DNA of 64,000 nucleotides, from positions 1-64,000 of the forward strand of contig NZ_VJYI01000016.1 in the NCBI RefSeq assembly GCF_008065375.1, written 5' to 3'. This document shows, piece after piece, positions 45,029 through 54,305 of the stretch (position 1 is the stretch's first letter; each line of letters starts with the position of its first letter). The notes beneath the pieces are model-generated. The model worked only from the letters and a program-made list of their open reading frames with translations, ran no database searches and was not told the DNA's origin. This DNA is from Nonomuraea sp. SYSU D8015. GTDB lineage: Bacteria > Actinomycetota > Actinomycetes > Streptosporangiales > Streptosporangiaceae. The position numbers were made by a program, and so were the translations under genes.

Positions 45029-46339
45029 GTGATTGCAGAAGAGGTCTGGCTGATTGAACCCTCCGGTCCGCTCCGGGGAGACGTCCAGGTACGCGGTTCC
45101 AAGAACGGCGTTTCCAAGCACATGGTGGCCGCCATGCTCGGCAACGGCGAGAGCAGCATCCACAACGCGCCCGAGGTGGGCGAGGTCGGCATCACGGCGG
45201 CCATGCTGGAGGCGCTCGGCATCCACGTGCGGATCTCCGGCTCGGAGATCACGATCGAGCGCGGGCCGGAGATCGAGCCGCGGGTGCCCGACGCGTTCAC
45301 CGGGCTCAACCGCATCCCGATCCTCATGCTCGGCCCGTTGCTGCACCTGGCGGGAGAGGCGTTCGTCCCGCTGGTCGGCGGCGACCCCATCGGGCGGCGG
45401 CCGGTGAACTTCCACGTGGAGGCCCTGCGCGCGATGGGGGCCGAGGTGGAGGTGGGCGACACCGGCATCTTCGCCAAGGCCGGCCGCCTGCACGGCACCA
45501 GGATCGAGCTGCCGTACCCCAGCGTGGGCGCCACCGAGACGATCCTGATGTCGGCGGTGCTGGCCGAGGGCAAGACCGTGCTGAAGAACGCCGCGATGGA
45601 GCCCGAGGTCGTGGAACTGGCGCTGTTCCTGCAGCGGATGGGCGCCAGGATCGAGCTGTCCCCCGACCGCAGGATCGTCATCGAGGGCGTCGACCGGCTG
45701 CGCGGCGCCTCCACCTGGCTGAACGGCGACCGCATCGAGGCGTTCTCGTACCTGGCGGCGGGCCTGGTCACCGGGGGAGAGGTGCGGGTGCACGGCTGCC
45801 CGCAGGACCGCCTGGTCACCGCCATCACCACGCTGGCCAGGATGGGCGCCCAGTTCGACATCAACGACGAGTACCTGTGCGCCACCGCGCCCCCCGAGGG
45901 GCTGCGCGCGGCGGCCGTGCAGACCGACACCCACCCCGGGTTCATGACGGACTGGCAGACGCCGCTGATGGTGCTGTTCACGCAGAGCCAGGGCATGTCC
46001 GTCCTGCACGAGACGGTCTTCGAGAACCGTCTGGTGTACGTGCCCGCGCTGCAGAAGATGGGCTGCGAGATCGAGGTGTTCGACCAGTGCCTCGGCGGCC
46101 CCGCCTGCCGCTACCACGACACCAACGCCCGGCACTCGGCGGTCGTGCGCGGCGTGTCCAGGCTCAAGGGCGCCGACGTGACGCTGCCCGACATCAGGGC
46201 CGGGTTCTCGGCCGTGCTGGCGGCGGCGGTGGCCGACGGGCCGTCCACGCTGCGCGGGGTGCACCACATCGAGCGCGGATACCACCAGCCGTTCGAGCAG
46301 TTCGCGTCGTTGGGTCTGAACATCCGCAGGCACCAGTAA
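45029..46339 (+). CDS. murA: UDP-N-acetylglucosamine 1-carboxyvinyltransferase (MurA) with Asp at the fosfomycin-target position
   Basis: The 436-residue enolpyruvyl transferase carries VRGSKNGVSKHMVAAML with Lys25, the active-site loop VGGDPIGRRPVNFHVEALRAMGAEVEV, YPSVGATETILMSAVLAEG, and DIRAGFSAVLAAAVADG. Asp119 stands where fosfomycin-sensitive enzymes have Cys (Cys115 in E. coli); mycobacterial MurA has the same change and is resistant. It catalyses the first committed step of peptidoglycan precursor synthesis. The text departs from classical MurA in several places (GVSKHMVAAML), so it may be a second paralogue. A class A PBP gene follows in the same direction. Confidence 0.85.
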   Translation: MIAEEVWLIEPSGPLRGDVQVRGSKNGVSKHMVAAMLGNGESSIHNAPEVGEVGITAAMLEALGIHVRISGSEITIERGPEIEPRVPDAFTGLNRIPILMLGPLLHLAGEAFVPLVGGDPIGRRPVNFHVEALRAMGAEVEVGDTGIFAKAGRLHGTRIELPYPSVGATETILMSAVLAEGKTVLKNAAMEPEVVELALFLQRMGARIELSPDRRIVIEGVDRLRGASTWLNGDRIEAFSYLAAGLVTGGEVRVHGCPQDRLVTAITTLARMGAQFDINDEYLCATAPPEGLRAAAVQTDTHPGFMTDWQTPLMVLFTQSQGMSVLHETVFENRLVYVPALQKMGCEIEVFDQCLGGPACRYHDTNARHSAVVRGVSRLKGADVTLPDIRAGFSAVLAAAVADGPSTLRGVHHIERGYHQPFEQFASLGLNIRRHQ

Positions 46340-46391
46340 AAAGGTAGGAAGCGGGCGTTTGCCGGTGATCGTCCGGTTGCAGACCTCCTGA

Positions 46392-48623
46392 GTGACCGTA
46401 CTGAGATCCGTCGGCGCGCTCGGGCTGGCGGGGGCGATCGGCGGAGTGCTGGTGGCCGCGGTGGCCGTGCCCGTGGTGAGCGGGGGCGGCCTCGCGGTCA
46501 AGAACGTCGCGAACACCTTCGTCGACCTGCCGCCCGCCCCGCGCGAGGAGCCGCTCGCGCAGGTGACCAGGCTGCTGGACAAGGACGGCCGGCCGTTCGC
46601 GCAGTTCTACGAGGCCAACAGGACGGCCGTGCCGCTCGGCGCGGTGGCGCCGGTGATGCGCAGGGCGATCGTGGCCATCGAGGACGCCCGCTTCTACGAG
46701 CACGGCGGCCTCGACGTCAGGGGCACCTTCCGGGCGCTGCTCGCCAACACCCAGGCGGGCGGGATCAGGCAGGGCGGCTCGTCGCTGACGCAGCAGCTCG
46801 TCAAGAACATCCTGGTGGAGAGCGCCCGCACCGACGTCGAACGCGACCGCGCCCGCGCGCCGAACCTCGCCCGCAAGATCACCGAGCTGAGGTACGCGCT
46901 GGCGCTCGAACGCAAGTACCGCAAGGACGAGATCCTGGAGCGCTACCTCAACATCGCCTACTTCGGCGCCGGCGCGTACGGCGTGGAGGCCGCGGCCCGG
47001 CGCTTCTTCTCCACCTCTGCCGCCCGGCTGACCCTGACGCAGGCGGCCACGCTGGCGGGCGCGGTGCGGATACCGTACGCGACCGACCCCTCGCTCGGGC
47101 AGGCGCACCGGGTGCGGCTGAAGGAGCGGCGGGACCTCGTGCTGGACCGCATGGCCGGGCTCAAGCTGATCACGCAGCATCAGGCGGCGAGCGCCAAGCG
47201 CGCGCCTCTCGCCCTCAGGCTCAGGCCCGAGCCGGGCGGGTGCGCGCAGAGTTCCTACCCGTTCTACTGTCTGTACGTCCAGCGCGAGCTCCTGTCCAAT
47301 CCGGTGTTCGGCAACACGGCGGCCGCGCGGCAGTCCAGGATGGCCAGGGGCGGGCTGACGATCAGGACCAGCCTCGACCCGATCGCGCAGGAGGCCGCCG
47401 AGCAGGCCATCCGCCGCCACGTGCACCCCGAGGACACCGAGGTGGCCGCCGAGGCCATGGTCGAGCCCGGGACGGGCCGGATCAGGGCGATGGCGGCGAG
47501 CAAGCGGTTCGGCCGCAACCCCGGCAACAGGAAGAACGGCCCCAGGACGACCTTCAACCTGGCCGCCGACGTGGCGCACGGCGGCGGGCAGGGCTTCCAG
47601 GCCGGATCGACGTTCAAGGTGTTCACCCTGGCCACGGCGTTGAAGCAGGGGTGGAGGTTCGGCGACGGCTTCGAGACGCCGGGGGCGCTGGTGCCCGGCC
47701 AGGGCTACCGCGACTGCTCGGGCCGGCCGGTGAACGCCCCGGGCACCCGCATACTCAACGCCAGCGGCGAGGGCGAGGGCGGCCCGCACAGCATCGAGAC
47801 CGGCACCTGGAAGTCGGTGAACATCTTCTACATGATGCTGGAGCGCAAGGTGGGGCTCTGCAACGTGGTGAAGACCGCCAGGGCGCTCGGCGTCGTCAGG
47901 GCCGACGGGAGGCCGCTGCACGAGGTGCCGACGTTCACGCTGGGCGTCAACGAGATGGACCCGGTGACGGTGGCGGCGTCGTTCGCGGCCTTCGCGGCGC
48001 GGGGCCGCTACTGCCGTCCGCTGGCCATCGTGGAGATCGTCGGCAGGGACGGGCGGCGCACGCACGTGCCGCCGTCCTGCGTGCAGGGCATCGAGCGGGA
48101 GGTCGCGGACGCGGTCAACCACGTGCTGGAGGGCGTGTTCGACAAGGGCACCATGAAGGGCCAGGGGCTCGGCCGGCCCGCCGCGGGCAAGACCGGCACC
48201 AACAACGGCTACACCTCGGCCTGGTTCGCCGGATACACCCCGAACCTGGCGGCCGCGGTCAGCGTGGGCGACATCCGCGGCTCGTACCGCTTCCCGCTGC
48301 AGGGCGTCCAGATCGGGGACCAGTACTACGGCTCGGTGCAGGGCGCGTCGCTGCCCGGCCCGATCTGGGTGGAGTCGATGCGGCTCGCGCTGCGGGACGT
48401 CGAGCCAAAGGGGTTCCACGGGCCGGACATGAGCCGCTTCGGCGGCGGCCACACACCTGGGCTGGAGGAGGCCCTGGCCGAGGAGGAGCGGCGCAAGAAG
48501 CGGCGCGGCGACCGGGCCTTCGCCAGGCGGCACCGCATGATCTTCGAGTGGCTGCTCGGCGAGCGCGCGATGGAGCCGCCACTGGAGTGGCCGGTGCCGT
48601 ACGAGCGGCGGCGGCGCCCGTAG
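46392..48623 (+). CDS. Class A penicillin-binding protein (transglycosylase/transpeptidase)
   Basis: A 743-residue bifunctional cell-wall synthase. After one N-terminal membrane helix comes the GT51 glycosyltransferase (IVAIEDARFYEHGGLD with the catalytic Glu, GGSSLTQQLVKN, ERYLNIAYFGAGAYGVEAAARRFF). The transpeptidase has AGSTFKVFT (Ser about 405), SVN in KSVNIFYMM, and KTGT at about 600. A basic, Glu/Arg-rich tail ends the protein. It lies 52 bp after murA. The GTG start has no clear ribosome site. Confidence 0.93.
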   Translation: MTVLRSVGALGLAGAIGGVLVAAVAVPVVSGGGLAVKNVANTFVDLPPAPREEPLAQVTRLLDKDGRPFAQFYEANRTAVPLGAVAPVMRRAIVAIEDARFYEHGGLDVRGTFRALLANTQAGGIRQGGSSLTQQLVKNILVESARTDVERDRARAPNLARKITELRYALALERKYRKDEILERYLNIAYFGAGAYGVEAAARRFFSTSAARLTLTQAATLAGAVRIPYATDPSLGQAHRVRLKERRDLVLDRMAGLKLITQHQAASAKRAPLALRLRPEPGGCAQSSYPFYCLYVQRELLSNPVFGNTAAARQSRMARGGLTIRTSLDPIAQEAAEQAIRRHVHPEDTEVAAEAMVEPGTGRIRAMAASKRFGRNPGNRKNGPRTTFNLAADVAHGGGQGFQAGSTFKVFTLATALKQGWRFGDGFETPGALVPGQGYRDCSGRPVNAPGTRILNASGEGEGGPHSIETGTWKSVNIFYMMLERKVGLCNVVKTARALGVVRADGRPLHEVPTFTLGVNEMDPVTVAASFAAFAARGRYCRPLAIVEIVGRDGRRTHVPPSCVQGIEREVADAVNHVLEGVFDKGTMKGQGLGRPAAGKTGTNNGYTSAWFAGYTPNLAAAVSVGDIRGSYRFPLQGVQIGDQYYGSVQGASLPGPIWVESMRLALRDVEPKGFHGPDMSRFGGGHTPGLEEALAEEERRKKRRGDRAFARRHRMIFEWLLGERAMEPPLEWPVPYERRRRP

Positions 48624-48709
48624 CCGCGGTTCCCGTCCCCACCGCTGGGCACCGCCTCTCGCCCGTACCACGACGGACTGGCACCGAGGCGCGGCTTGCC
48701 GGAAGGGCC

Positions 48710-49216
48710 TCAGCCCGCCTTGCCGATGGGGGCGGTGACGGCCCTGGTCAGGGTGATGAGGTTGTCGGGCGCGGTCTCGATCTGCAGCCCGCGTTTGCCG
48801 GCCGAGAAGTAGATCGTCTCGAAGTCGAGCGCCGAGGAGTCGACCACGGTGGGGAGCTGCTTGCGCTGGCCCAGCGGGCTGATGCCGCCCACGACGTATC
48901 CGGTCACCCGCTCCACCTTGGCCGCGTCGGCCATCGCGGCCCGCTTGCTGCCGAGCGCGCTCGCCAGCGCCTTGAGGTCGAGCTTGCCCGCCACCGGCAC
49001 GACCGCCACCGCGAGCCCGCTCTCGACCTCCGCCACCAGCGTCTTGAAGATCCGCTCGTACGGGACGCCGAGCGCGTCCGCGGCCTCCTCGCCATAGGCC
49101 TGGGCGGAGGCGTCGTGATCGTAGGGGTGGAGCGTGAACTCGGCCTTGGCCTTGGTCAGGGCCATCGTGGCCGGGGTGCCGCCGCCCGCTTTGCCTTTCG
49201 ATTTGCTCACGGCCAA
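48710..49216 (-). CDS. ybaK: YbaK-type Cys-tRNA(Pro) deacylase
   Basis: A 168-residue YbaK/EbsC editing protein that hydrolyses mischarged Cys-tRNA-Pro. Motifs: TPATMALTKAKAEFTLHPYDHD at the start, ERIFKTLVAEV, VVPVAGKLDLKALASALGSKRAAMAD, and the GGISPLGQRKQLPTVVD loop. The start is either TTG 49216 or GTG 49210; neither has a Shine-Dalgarno. A TACAAT -10 box ends 8 bp before the GTG, which suggests a nearly leaderless mRNA from 49210. Confidence 0.92.
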   Translation of the reverse strand: MAVSKSKGKAGGGTPATMALTKAKAEFTLHPYDHDASAQAYGEEAADALGVPYERIFKTLVAEVESGLAVAVVPVAGKLDLKALASALGSKRAAMADAAKVERVTGYVVGGISPLGQRKQLPTVVDSSALDFETIYFSAGKRGLQIETAPDNLITLTRAVTAPIGKAG

Positions 49217-49218
49217 CG

Positions 49219-49237
49219 ATTGTAGCGAATCTACAAT
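49219..49237. promoter_or_regulatory. AT-rich palindrome over the ybaK -10 box
   Basis: ATTGTAG-CGAAT-CTACAAT is a perfect 7-bp inverted repeat with a 5-bp spacer, AT-rich in GC-rich DNA. Its left arm read leftward contains the TACAAT -10 box of ybaK. It also lies just past the stop of the AraC-type gene, so a role at the end of that transcript is possible. Confidence 0.55.
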
Positions 49238-49246
49238 GTAAAGGGC

Positions 49247-49996
49247 TCAGGTGAAGGCCCGGCCCGGGGTGTACCCGAAGGCCCGCCGGAACACGTCGAT
49301 GAACGCGCTCGCCGACGCCCACCCGCACCGGTGCGCCACCGCGGTCACCGGGACGCCGTCGGCCAGCAGCAGCAACGCGTGGTGCAGGCGGAGTTGCGTG
49401 CGCCACTGCGGGAAGCTCATGCCGAGCTCGCGGCGGCAGAGGCGGGCCAGCGTCCGCTCGCTGGTGCCGGCCGCGGCGGCCAGCCGGGCCAGGGTCCTGC
49501 CGTCGGCGGGGTCGCGGTGCAGGATCGCGCAGACGGCCGCCAGCCTGGGATCTTCCGGGGCGGGCAGGTGGAAGGGCTGTTCGGGGGCGCGCCTGAGCCG
49601 GTCGAGCAGCACGGCGAGCAGCCGAGCGCGCTCGCCGCCGTCGTCGGGGGTGGCCCCGCCGGCCGTGTCGTCCGTGTAGGCGATGATCAGCTCGCGCAGC
49701 AGCGGGCCGACGGCGAGGACGGCGGGCCGGTCGAGGGCGAGGGGGTTGCCGGTGAGGCCGACCAGGCGCAGGTCGGTGTCGCCGTGGGCGCGGTGCTCGT
49801 GAACGGTGCCCGCGGGCACCCAGATCGCCCGGTTGGCCGGGGCCACCCAGGTGCCGGCGTTCGTGGTGACGGAGAGGACGCCGCGGCAGGCGTACACGAT
49901 CTGGTGGGTGTCGTGCCGGTGCGCGTCGATGCCGGCGCCGGGCGCGAGCGGCCGCCGCCCGGTGGGCGCCTCCGGCATGTGGCGGATTTGCGGCAT
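49247..49996 (-). CDS. AraC-family regulator of the adjacent Fsr-like exporter
   Basis: The 249-residue protein has an N-terminal cupin (HRHDTHQIVYACRGVLSVTTNAGTWVAPANRAIWVPAGTVHEHRAHG) and a C-terminal AraC domain (LARLAAAAGTSERTLARLCRRELGMSFPQWRTQLRLHHAL, AHRCGWASASAFIDVFRRAFGYTPGRAF). It is divergent from an MFS exporter gene, with 53 bp between the start codons, an arrangement typical of a local activator. A TAAAAT -10 box lies eight bases before its ATG. Confidence 0.9.
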   Translation of the reverse strand: MPQIRHMPEAPTGRRPLAPGAGIDAHRHDTHQIVYACRGVLSVTTNAGTWVAPANRAIWVPAGTVHEHRAHGDTDLRLVGLTGNPLALDRPAVLAVGPLLRELIIAYTDDTAGGATPDDGGERARLLAVLLDRLRRAPEQPFHLPAPEDPRLAAVCAILHRDPADGRTLARLAAAAGTSERTLARLCRRELGMSFPQWRTQLRLHHALLLLADGVPVTAVAHRCGWASASAFIDVFRRAFGYTPGRAFT

Positions 49997-50049
49997 GAAT
50001 TGGCATTTTATCGGAAGCGAGCCAGGTGGCGGCCGGGAAAGATCGGAGG

Positions 50050-51174
50050 GTGAACAGGATCCCCATGCTCGCCGCCGGTCACGCCGCCGTCGATCTCTAC
50101 CAGGGGGCGGTGCCGGCGCTCGTACCGTTCCTGGTGGCCGAACGCGGGTACGGCTACGTGGCCGTCTCGGGCATCGTGCTGGCCGCGACGCTGCTGTCGT
50201 CGATCGTGCAACCGGTGTTCGGCGTGCTGACCGACAGGTGGCGGATGCCGTGGCTGATCCCGGTGAGCATGGTGGTGGCCGGGGCGGGGGTGGCGGTCGG
50301 CGGGGTGACGGACTCGTACGCGCTGACCTGGCTGGCCGTGGCGCTGTCCGGGCTCGGTGTGGCCGCCTACCACCCGGAGTCGGCGCGGCTGGCGAGGATC
50401 GCCAGCGAGGGCAGCCATGTCCGGATGAGCTGGTTCTCGCTGGGCGGGACGCTGGGTTTCGCCTCGGCGCCCGTGCTGGTGACGCCTTTGCTGGCGGTGT
50501 GGGGGCTGGGGGCCTCGCCGCTCCTGGTGGTGCCGGCCGTGCTGGGGGCGGTGGTCACGCTTCCGGCGATCCGCGCGCTGGCGGGGGGCGGCCAGGAGGC
50601 CAGGGCCGCGGCGCCGGTGCAGGGGCGGGACGACTGGCCGTCGTTCGCCCGGCTGACGCTGGTGATCGTCTTCCGTTCGGTCGTGTACGTCGGCCTGAGC
50701 GCGTTCGTGGCCCTGTACATGGGCGGCGGGGCGGCCGGTGCGGTGGCGCTGTTCGTGCTGTTCGCCGGCGGGGCCGCCGGGACCGTGCTGGGCGGCAGGA
50801 TGGCCGCCCGCTGGGGGCGGGTGCGGACGATGCGTCTGGCCTACGCGGTGGCGATCCCCGCGGTGGCGGGCGTGGCACTGGCGCCCGGCCCGCTCGCGTA
50901 CGCCTTCGTCGCCGCCTCCTCGATCGCCCTGTACGCCCCGTTCTCCCTGCACGTCACGCTGGGCCAGGACTTCCTGCCGCGCCGGGTGGGCACGGCCGGC
51001 GGGGTGACGCTGGGGCTGGCGGTGAGCGTGGGCGGCCTGGCCAGCCCGCTGGTGGGCGCGATCGCGGAGGCCGCCTCGCTCCGGACGGCGCTGGCCTGCC
51101 TGATCGCGTTCCCGCTCCTGGCCTGGCTCCTGTCCCGCACCATCAAGGAACCCACCCTCCAGCCCACCCCGTAA
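50050..51174 (+). CDS. MFS exporter, fosmidomycin-resistance (Fsr) type
   Basis: The product has 374 residues from the GTG at 50050 (VNRIPMLAAGHAAVDLYQGAVPALVPFLVAERGYGY), which matches the Fsr family N-terminus; GTG 50026 would add 8 residues and has a GGAAG upstream. About 12 membrane helices, with AYHPESARLAR in the loop typical of Fsr. Members expel fosmidomycin-like or other small compounds. It is probably controlled by the divergent AraC-type protein. Function beyond drug or metabolite efflux is not assignable. Confidence 0.87.
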   Translation: MNRIPMLAAGHAAVDLYQGAVPALVPFLVAERGYGYVAVSGIVLAATLLSSIVQPVFGVLTDRWRMPWLIPVSMVVAGAGVAVGGVTDSYALTWLAVALSGLGVAAYHPESARLARIASEGSHVRMSWFSLGGTLGFASAPVLVTPLLAVWGLGASPLLVVPAVLGAVVTLPAIRALAGGGQEARAAAPVQGRDDWPSFARLTLVIVFRSVVYVGLSAFVALYMGGGAAGAVALFVLFAGGAAGTVLGGRMAARWGRVRTMRLAYAVAIPAVAGVALAPGPLAYAFVAASSIALYAPFSLHVTLGQDFLPRRVGTAGGVTLGLAVSVGGLASPLVGAIAEAASLRTALACLIAFPLLAWLLSRTIKEPTLQPTP

Positions 51175-51709
51175 CCCCCGCCCTCGCACCCACGGAAGCC
51201 GCGGCCTGCGCGACTGCCATGGCGCCGCCCTACCTCCGCGCACCCGAAAGCGCGGCCCGGGCCGGCGGCGGGCTCACGGTCGCGTTGGCGGGGGTCCGCG
51301 CCCACCAAGCGCGCGGTGCGCCGTGGACGCGCACCCCACGGATCCATGCGCGGATGCGGCCGAGCGCCATGCTCCGGGGGGTGCCGGAGCGCCGTGGCCC
51401 GGGCAGGTGCGCCTGAGCGCTGTGGCCGGGGCAGGTGCGCCTGAGCGCCGTGGCGCGTGCCTGCGCCCACGGTGGTCATGGCCCTGGCGAAAGTGCGGCT
51501 GATCGCTGTGGCCGCGCGCATGCGAGTGCCTTGGCGCCGCTCTGCCCCTGCGCGCCCGAAAGCCGCGGCGTGCATGGCTGTGCCCCGGGCGGTCGCGGCA
51601 GAGCGCCGCGTGCGGCAGAGCGCCGTGGGCGGGCCGAGGGGGGCGCCGCGTCGCCCCCCGCCCGCCACGACAACCCCCGAAGGACCTCAGCCCGCGCGCC
51701 CGGGAAAAG
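51175..51709. other. Non-coding GC-rich gap with short direct repeats
   Basis: The 535 bp between the exporter and the leftward protease hold no frame with recognisable protein content. The sequence is built of loosely repeated GCGCC/GTGG/CGGCC words. The clearest part is a 28-bp direct repeat at 51387-51442 with a partial third copy. No promoter, hairpin with T-run or RNA gene was recognised. Confidence 0.6.
51387..51468. repeat. 28-bp direct repeat, two and a half copies
   Basis: GAGCGCCGTGGCCCGGGCAG plus GTGCGCCT at 51387-51414 is followed by a copy with two changes at 51415-51442 and a partial copy from 51443. Non-coding. Confidence 0.7.
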
Positions 51710-53137
51710 TCATCGCCGGGTGAGGACGCGGGCGACGGACGTGTTGTCCTGCTGGGACGGGTCGAGCGCACTGGAGGTCACCTGCGCGGTGACCGGGAGC
51801 GACCGCCCGGCGCCCCGGGCGACGTGCACGCGGGCCGAGACCCGCTCCGGCCGGCCGGGGCGGACGGCGCCGATCACGCATGTCGCCTCCCGCTCGGCCC
51901 GCTCGCACGCCGCCCCGCGAACCTCACCCAGGCTCGCCCCGTCCGGAATCCGGAGCGTGAGGGGCACCTTGGCGGCCGCCATCAGCCCTCGCATGGCGAC
52001 AGTGGCGGTGACGGTGGCGGCGCCGCCGCGCCTGACGGGCTTCGCCGGCCCCGAGGCCTCGACGGACAGGGCGTCGTACACGCCGTGCGGGTCGGCCTGC
52101 CTGACGATCGCGCCGTAGCTCTCGGCGTCGAGGGCGTTGGCGACGGAGTAGCCGATGGAGTGGTCGTCGTCCGTGCCGGCCGACAGCACACCCACGAGGT
52201 CCTGGGTGCCCTCGAGCACCCACGGGCCGCCGCTGTGCCCCTTGAACAGGTGGCAGTTGTACGTCTCCAGCTTCCAAGCCCCGGCCGTCGCGGCCACGCG
52301 GGCCGGCTGGGTCCTGGCCACGCACGAGAGCTGGTCCTTGCCGTCGTACGGCTTCCTGCCCAGCACTCCCGGGTAGCCCATGGTGACGATGGTGTGCCTG
52401 CCGCTGTGGCTGCGCATCGGGGTGAACGCGCCGACGGCGTCCTGGAGGGTGCCGTTCCTCTTGCCCACTTCGATGAGGGCGATGTCGTAGATCGAATTCC
52501 AGTCGCCGCCGCCGAGCCCGGTGTAGCCGTCGGGCTTCCAGGCGCGCCGCCCGCCCCACCGCCCGTACGGCTCCCGCTGCCGTTCGGCGGAGGCCTGCCC
52601 GTCGTAGGCGGGCACGAACGCGAAGTTGCTGTGCCAGTGGCCGCTCGCGGCGCCCTGGGGGACGCTGTAGACGCAGTGGGCGGCGGTGACGACGAGCAGC
52701 CCGGCGGCTGATCGGACGACGGAGGCGCTGCAGGAGTCGCCGCTGCCGGCCGCGTTGACGAAGAACAGCCGGCCGGTGATCCTGCTGTGCGCGGCGTCCG
52801 CGTACGGGCGGCGCACGGGGGCGTATCCGTTGGCGTCCCCGCCCGGGGTCAGCCGCTCGGCCGTGGGCACGGTGCGCCGCTGGGCGGAGGGCGGCCGGCT
52901 CGGCAGGGTCGCGGGCAGGTCGGCGGCGTCGGCCTTGGCCTGCTTGCCCCGGGTCCAGTACCGCACGGCCTGGCGGGGTCGCATGAGCGGGGAGGACTCG
53001 GCGCCCCAGACCTGGTCGTCTCCGGCGCCTGCGGGCTGTCGCCCCGGGGTGGCGGGCGGTGGCCGGTCGGCCGCGGCGGGCAGCGCGAACGCGACGCCGG
53101 CCAGCGCGGTGAGCGTCGTGACCAGAGTTCTCGGCAC
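51710..53137 (-). CDS. Secreted trypsin-like serine protease
   Basis: The 475-residue product has a Sec signal peptide (to about residue 23), a pro-region of about 115 residues, and a chymotrypsin-fold domain with His154 (VVTAAHC), Asp218 (IYDIALIEVG) and Ser302 (FKGHSGGPW). Paired Cys residues suggest disulfides. The C-terminal 110 residues form a beta-rich add-on with two Cys (AACERAEREATCVIGAV), resembling DUF11-like or Ig-like surface repeats. The GTG start follows GGGGGGA. Monocistronic. Confidence 0.88.
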   Translation of the reverse strand: MPRTLVTTLTALAGVAFALPAAADRPPPATPGRQPAGAGDDQVWGAESSPLMRPRQAVRYWTRGKQAKADAADLPATLPSRPPSAQRRTVPTAERLTPGGDANGYAPVRRPYADAAHSRITGRLFFVNAAGSGDSCSASVVRSAAGLLVVTAAHCVYSVPQGAASGHWHSNFAFVPAYDGQASAERQREPYGRWGGRRAWKPDGYTGLGGGDWNSIYDIALIEVGKRNGTLQDAVGAFTPMRSHSGRHTIVTMGYPGVLGRKPYDGKDQLSCVARTQPARVAATAGAWKLETYNCHLFKGHSGGPWVLEGTQDLVGVLSAGTDDDHSIGYSVANALDAESYGAIVRQADPHGVYDALSVEASGPAKPVRRGGAATVTATVAMRGLMAAAKVPLTLRIPDGASLGEVRGAACERAEREATCVIGAVRPGRPERVSARVHVARGAGRSLPVTAQVTSSALDPSQQDNTSVARVLTRR

Positions 53138-53246
53138 AGTGTCCCCCCGAACAGATCAGATCGGCCAACCCATGATCACTTTAAGTCACTTGAGAACGGC
53201 GAAGCGTAGTGATGGGGTTCGTGTCGTGATCGGGGGTGATGGGCGG

Positions 53247-54257
53247 TCAGCCGGCCGCCGCGTCGCCGCCGGTGCGCTGCTGGAGGATCTCGGCGGTGCC
53301 GACGTCGGCCGGCTCGCGATCCGGACGCAGCCCGCGCCATGACGGATGGCGCAGCATGCCGTCACCGGTGACCTCGGCGTACTGCACCTCGCCGACCATC
53401 CGCGGCTCCACCCAGTGCGCGTGCCTGGCGTGCTCGCGCGGCACCGGCTCGGCGAACGGCGGGTCGGGCCGCTCCAGCGGCGCCAGCCGGTCCTGCAGGT
53501 CGCGCAGCATGGCCTGGGTGAACCCGGTGCCGACGTGCCCGACGAACAGCAGCCGCCCCGGCCGCTCGTACGCGCCCAGCAGCAGCGACCCGATCATCCC
53601 CGAGCGCCGCCCGCCGCCGGGACTCCAGCCGCCGATGACGACCTCGACGGCGCTGACGTTCTTGACCTTGGTCCACTCGCCCGTGCGCTTGCCCGGCCGG
53701 TACGGCGACCGCATCCGCTTGCACACGACCCCTTCGAGCCCGAGCTCCCGGGAGGAGCGGAGGGCACGCCGGGCGTCGTCGGGGAACCAGACGGGCACCT
53801 CCCACCGGTAGCCGGGCGTGAACGTGCCCTCCAGCAGGTCGCGGCGCTGGACGTAGGGCAGGGTGACCGAGCTGGCCTCCTCGAGGTGCAGGATGTCGAA
53901 CGCCATGAACGTCACCGGCACCGCCCGCGCCAGCGCGGCCACGGCGGCCGGGTTGCGCTGGTGCATGCGGGGCTGCAGGGCCTCGAAGCTGGGCCGCCCG
54001 GCCTCGTCGAAGGCCACGATCTCCCCGTCGACGACGGCGGGGCGGCCTCCGGTGGCGCCGGCCATGAGCTGGAGTTCGGGGTAGGCGGGGGTGATGTTCT
54101 TGCCGTTGCGCGACATCAGGCGGACGGCGCCGTTCTCGAGGTAGGCGAGGGCGCGCACGCCGTCCCATTTCATCTCCACGGCCCAGTCCGGGCCCTGCAC
54201 GGAACTCAGGGTGCCGAGCTGGGCGAGCATCGGCGCGTACGCCGGCAGCCGCACCAT
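53247..54257 (-). CDS. ATP-dependent DNA ligase (LigC/LigD ligase-domain type)
   Basis: A 336-residue ligase with adenylated Lys30 in VEMKWDGVRA, then SRNGKNITPAYPEL, VVDGEIVAFDEAGRPSFEALQPR, MAFDILHLE, GLEGVVCKRMRSPYRPGKRTGEWTKVKN, and an OB-fold part (VGGWSPGGGRRSGMIGSLLLGAYE). It is a stand-alone ligase of the kind used in end joining or repair with Ku. No ku or ligD polymerase gene is seen here, so the pathway is inferred. Confidence 0.92.
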   Translation of the reverse strand: MVRLPAYAPMLAQLGTLSSVQGPDWAVEMKWDGVRALAYLENGAVRLMSRNGKNITPAYPELQLMAGATGGRPAVVDGEIVAFDEAGRPSFEALQPRMHQRNPAAVAALARAVPVTFMAFDILHLEEASSVTLPYVQRRDLLEGTFTPGYRWEVPVWFPDDARRALRSSRELGLEGVVCKRMRSPYRPGKRTGEWTKVKNVSAVEVVIGGWSPGGGRRSGMIGSLLLGAYERPGRLLFVGHVGTGFTQAMLRDLQDRLAPLERPDPPFAEPVPREHARHAHWVEPRMVGEVQYAEVTGDGMLRHPSWRGLRPDREPADVGTAEILQQRTGGDAAAG

Positions 54258-54305
54258 GGAGCAGGCCGTACCCCGTCCGCTTGATCGACAGTGGTGTATC
54301 GGGGT

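Noticed and set aside
46194..50066. Open frame of about 1290 codons on the - strand across the PBP, ybaK and AraC genes
   Set aside because: Low-complexity shadow of genes with clear catalytic motifs in other frames.
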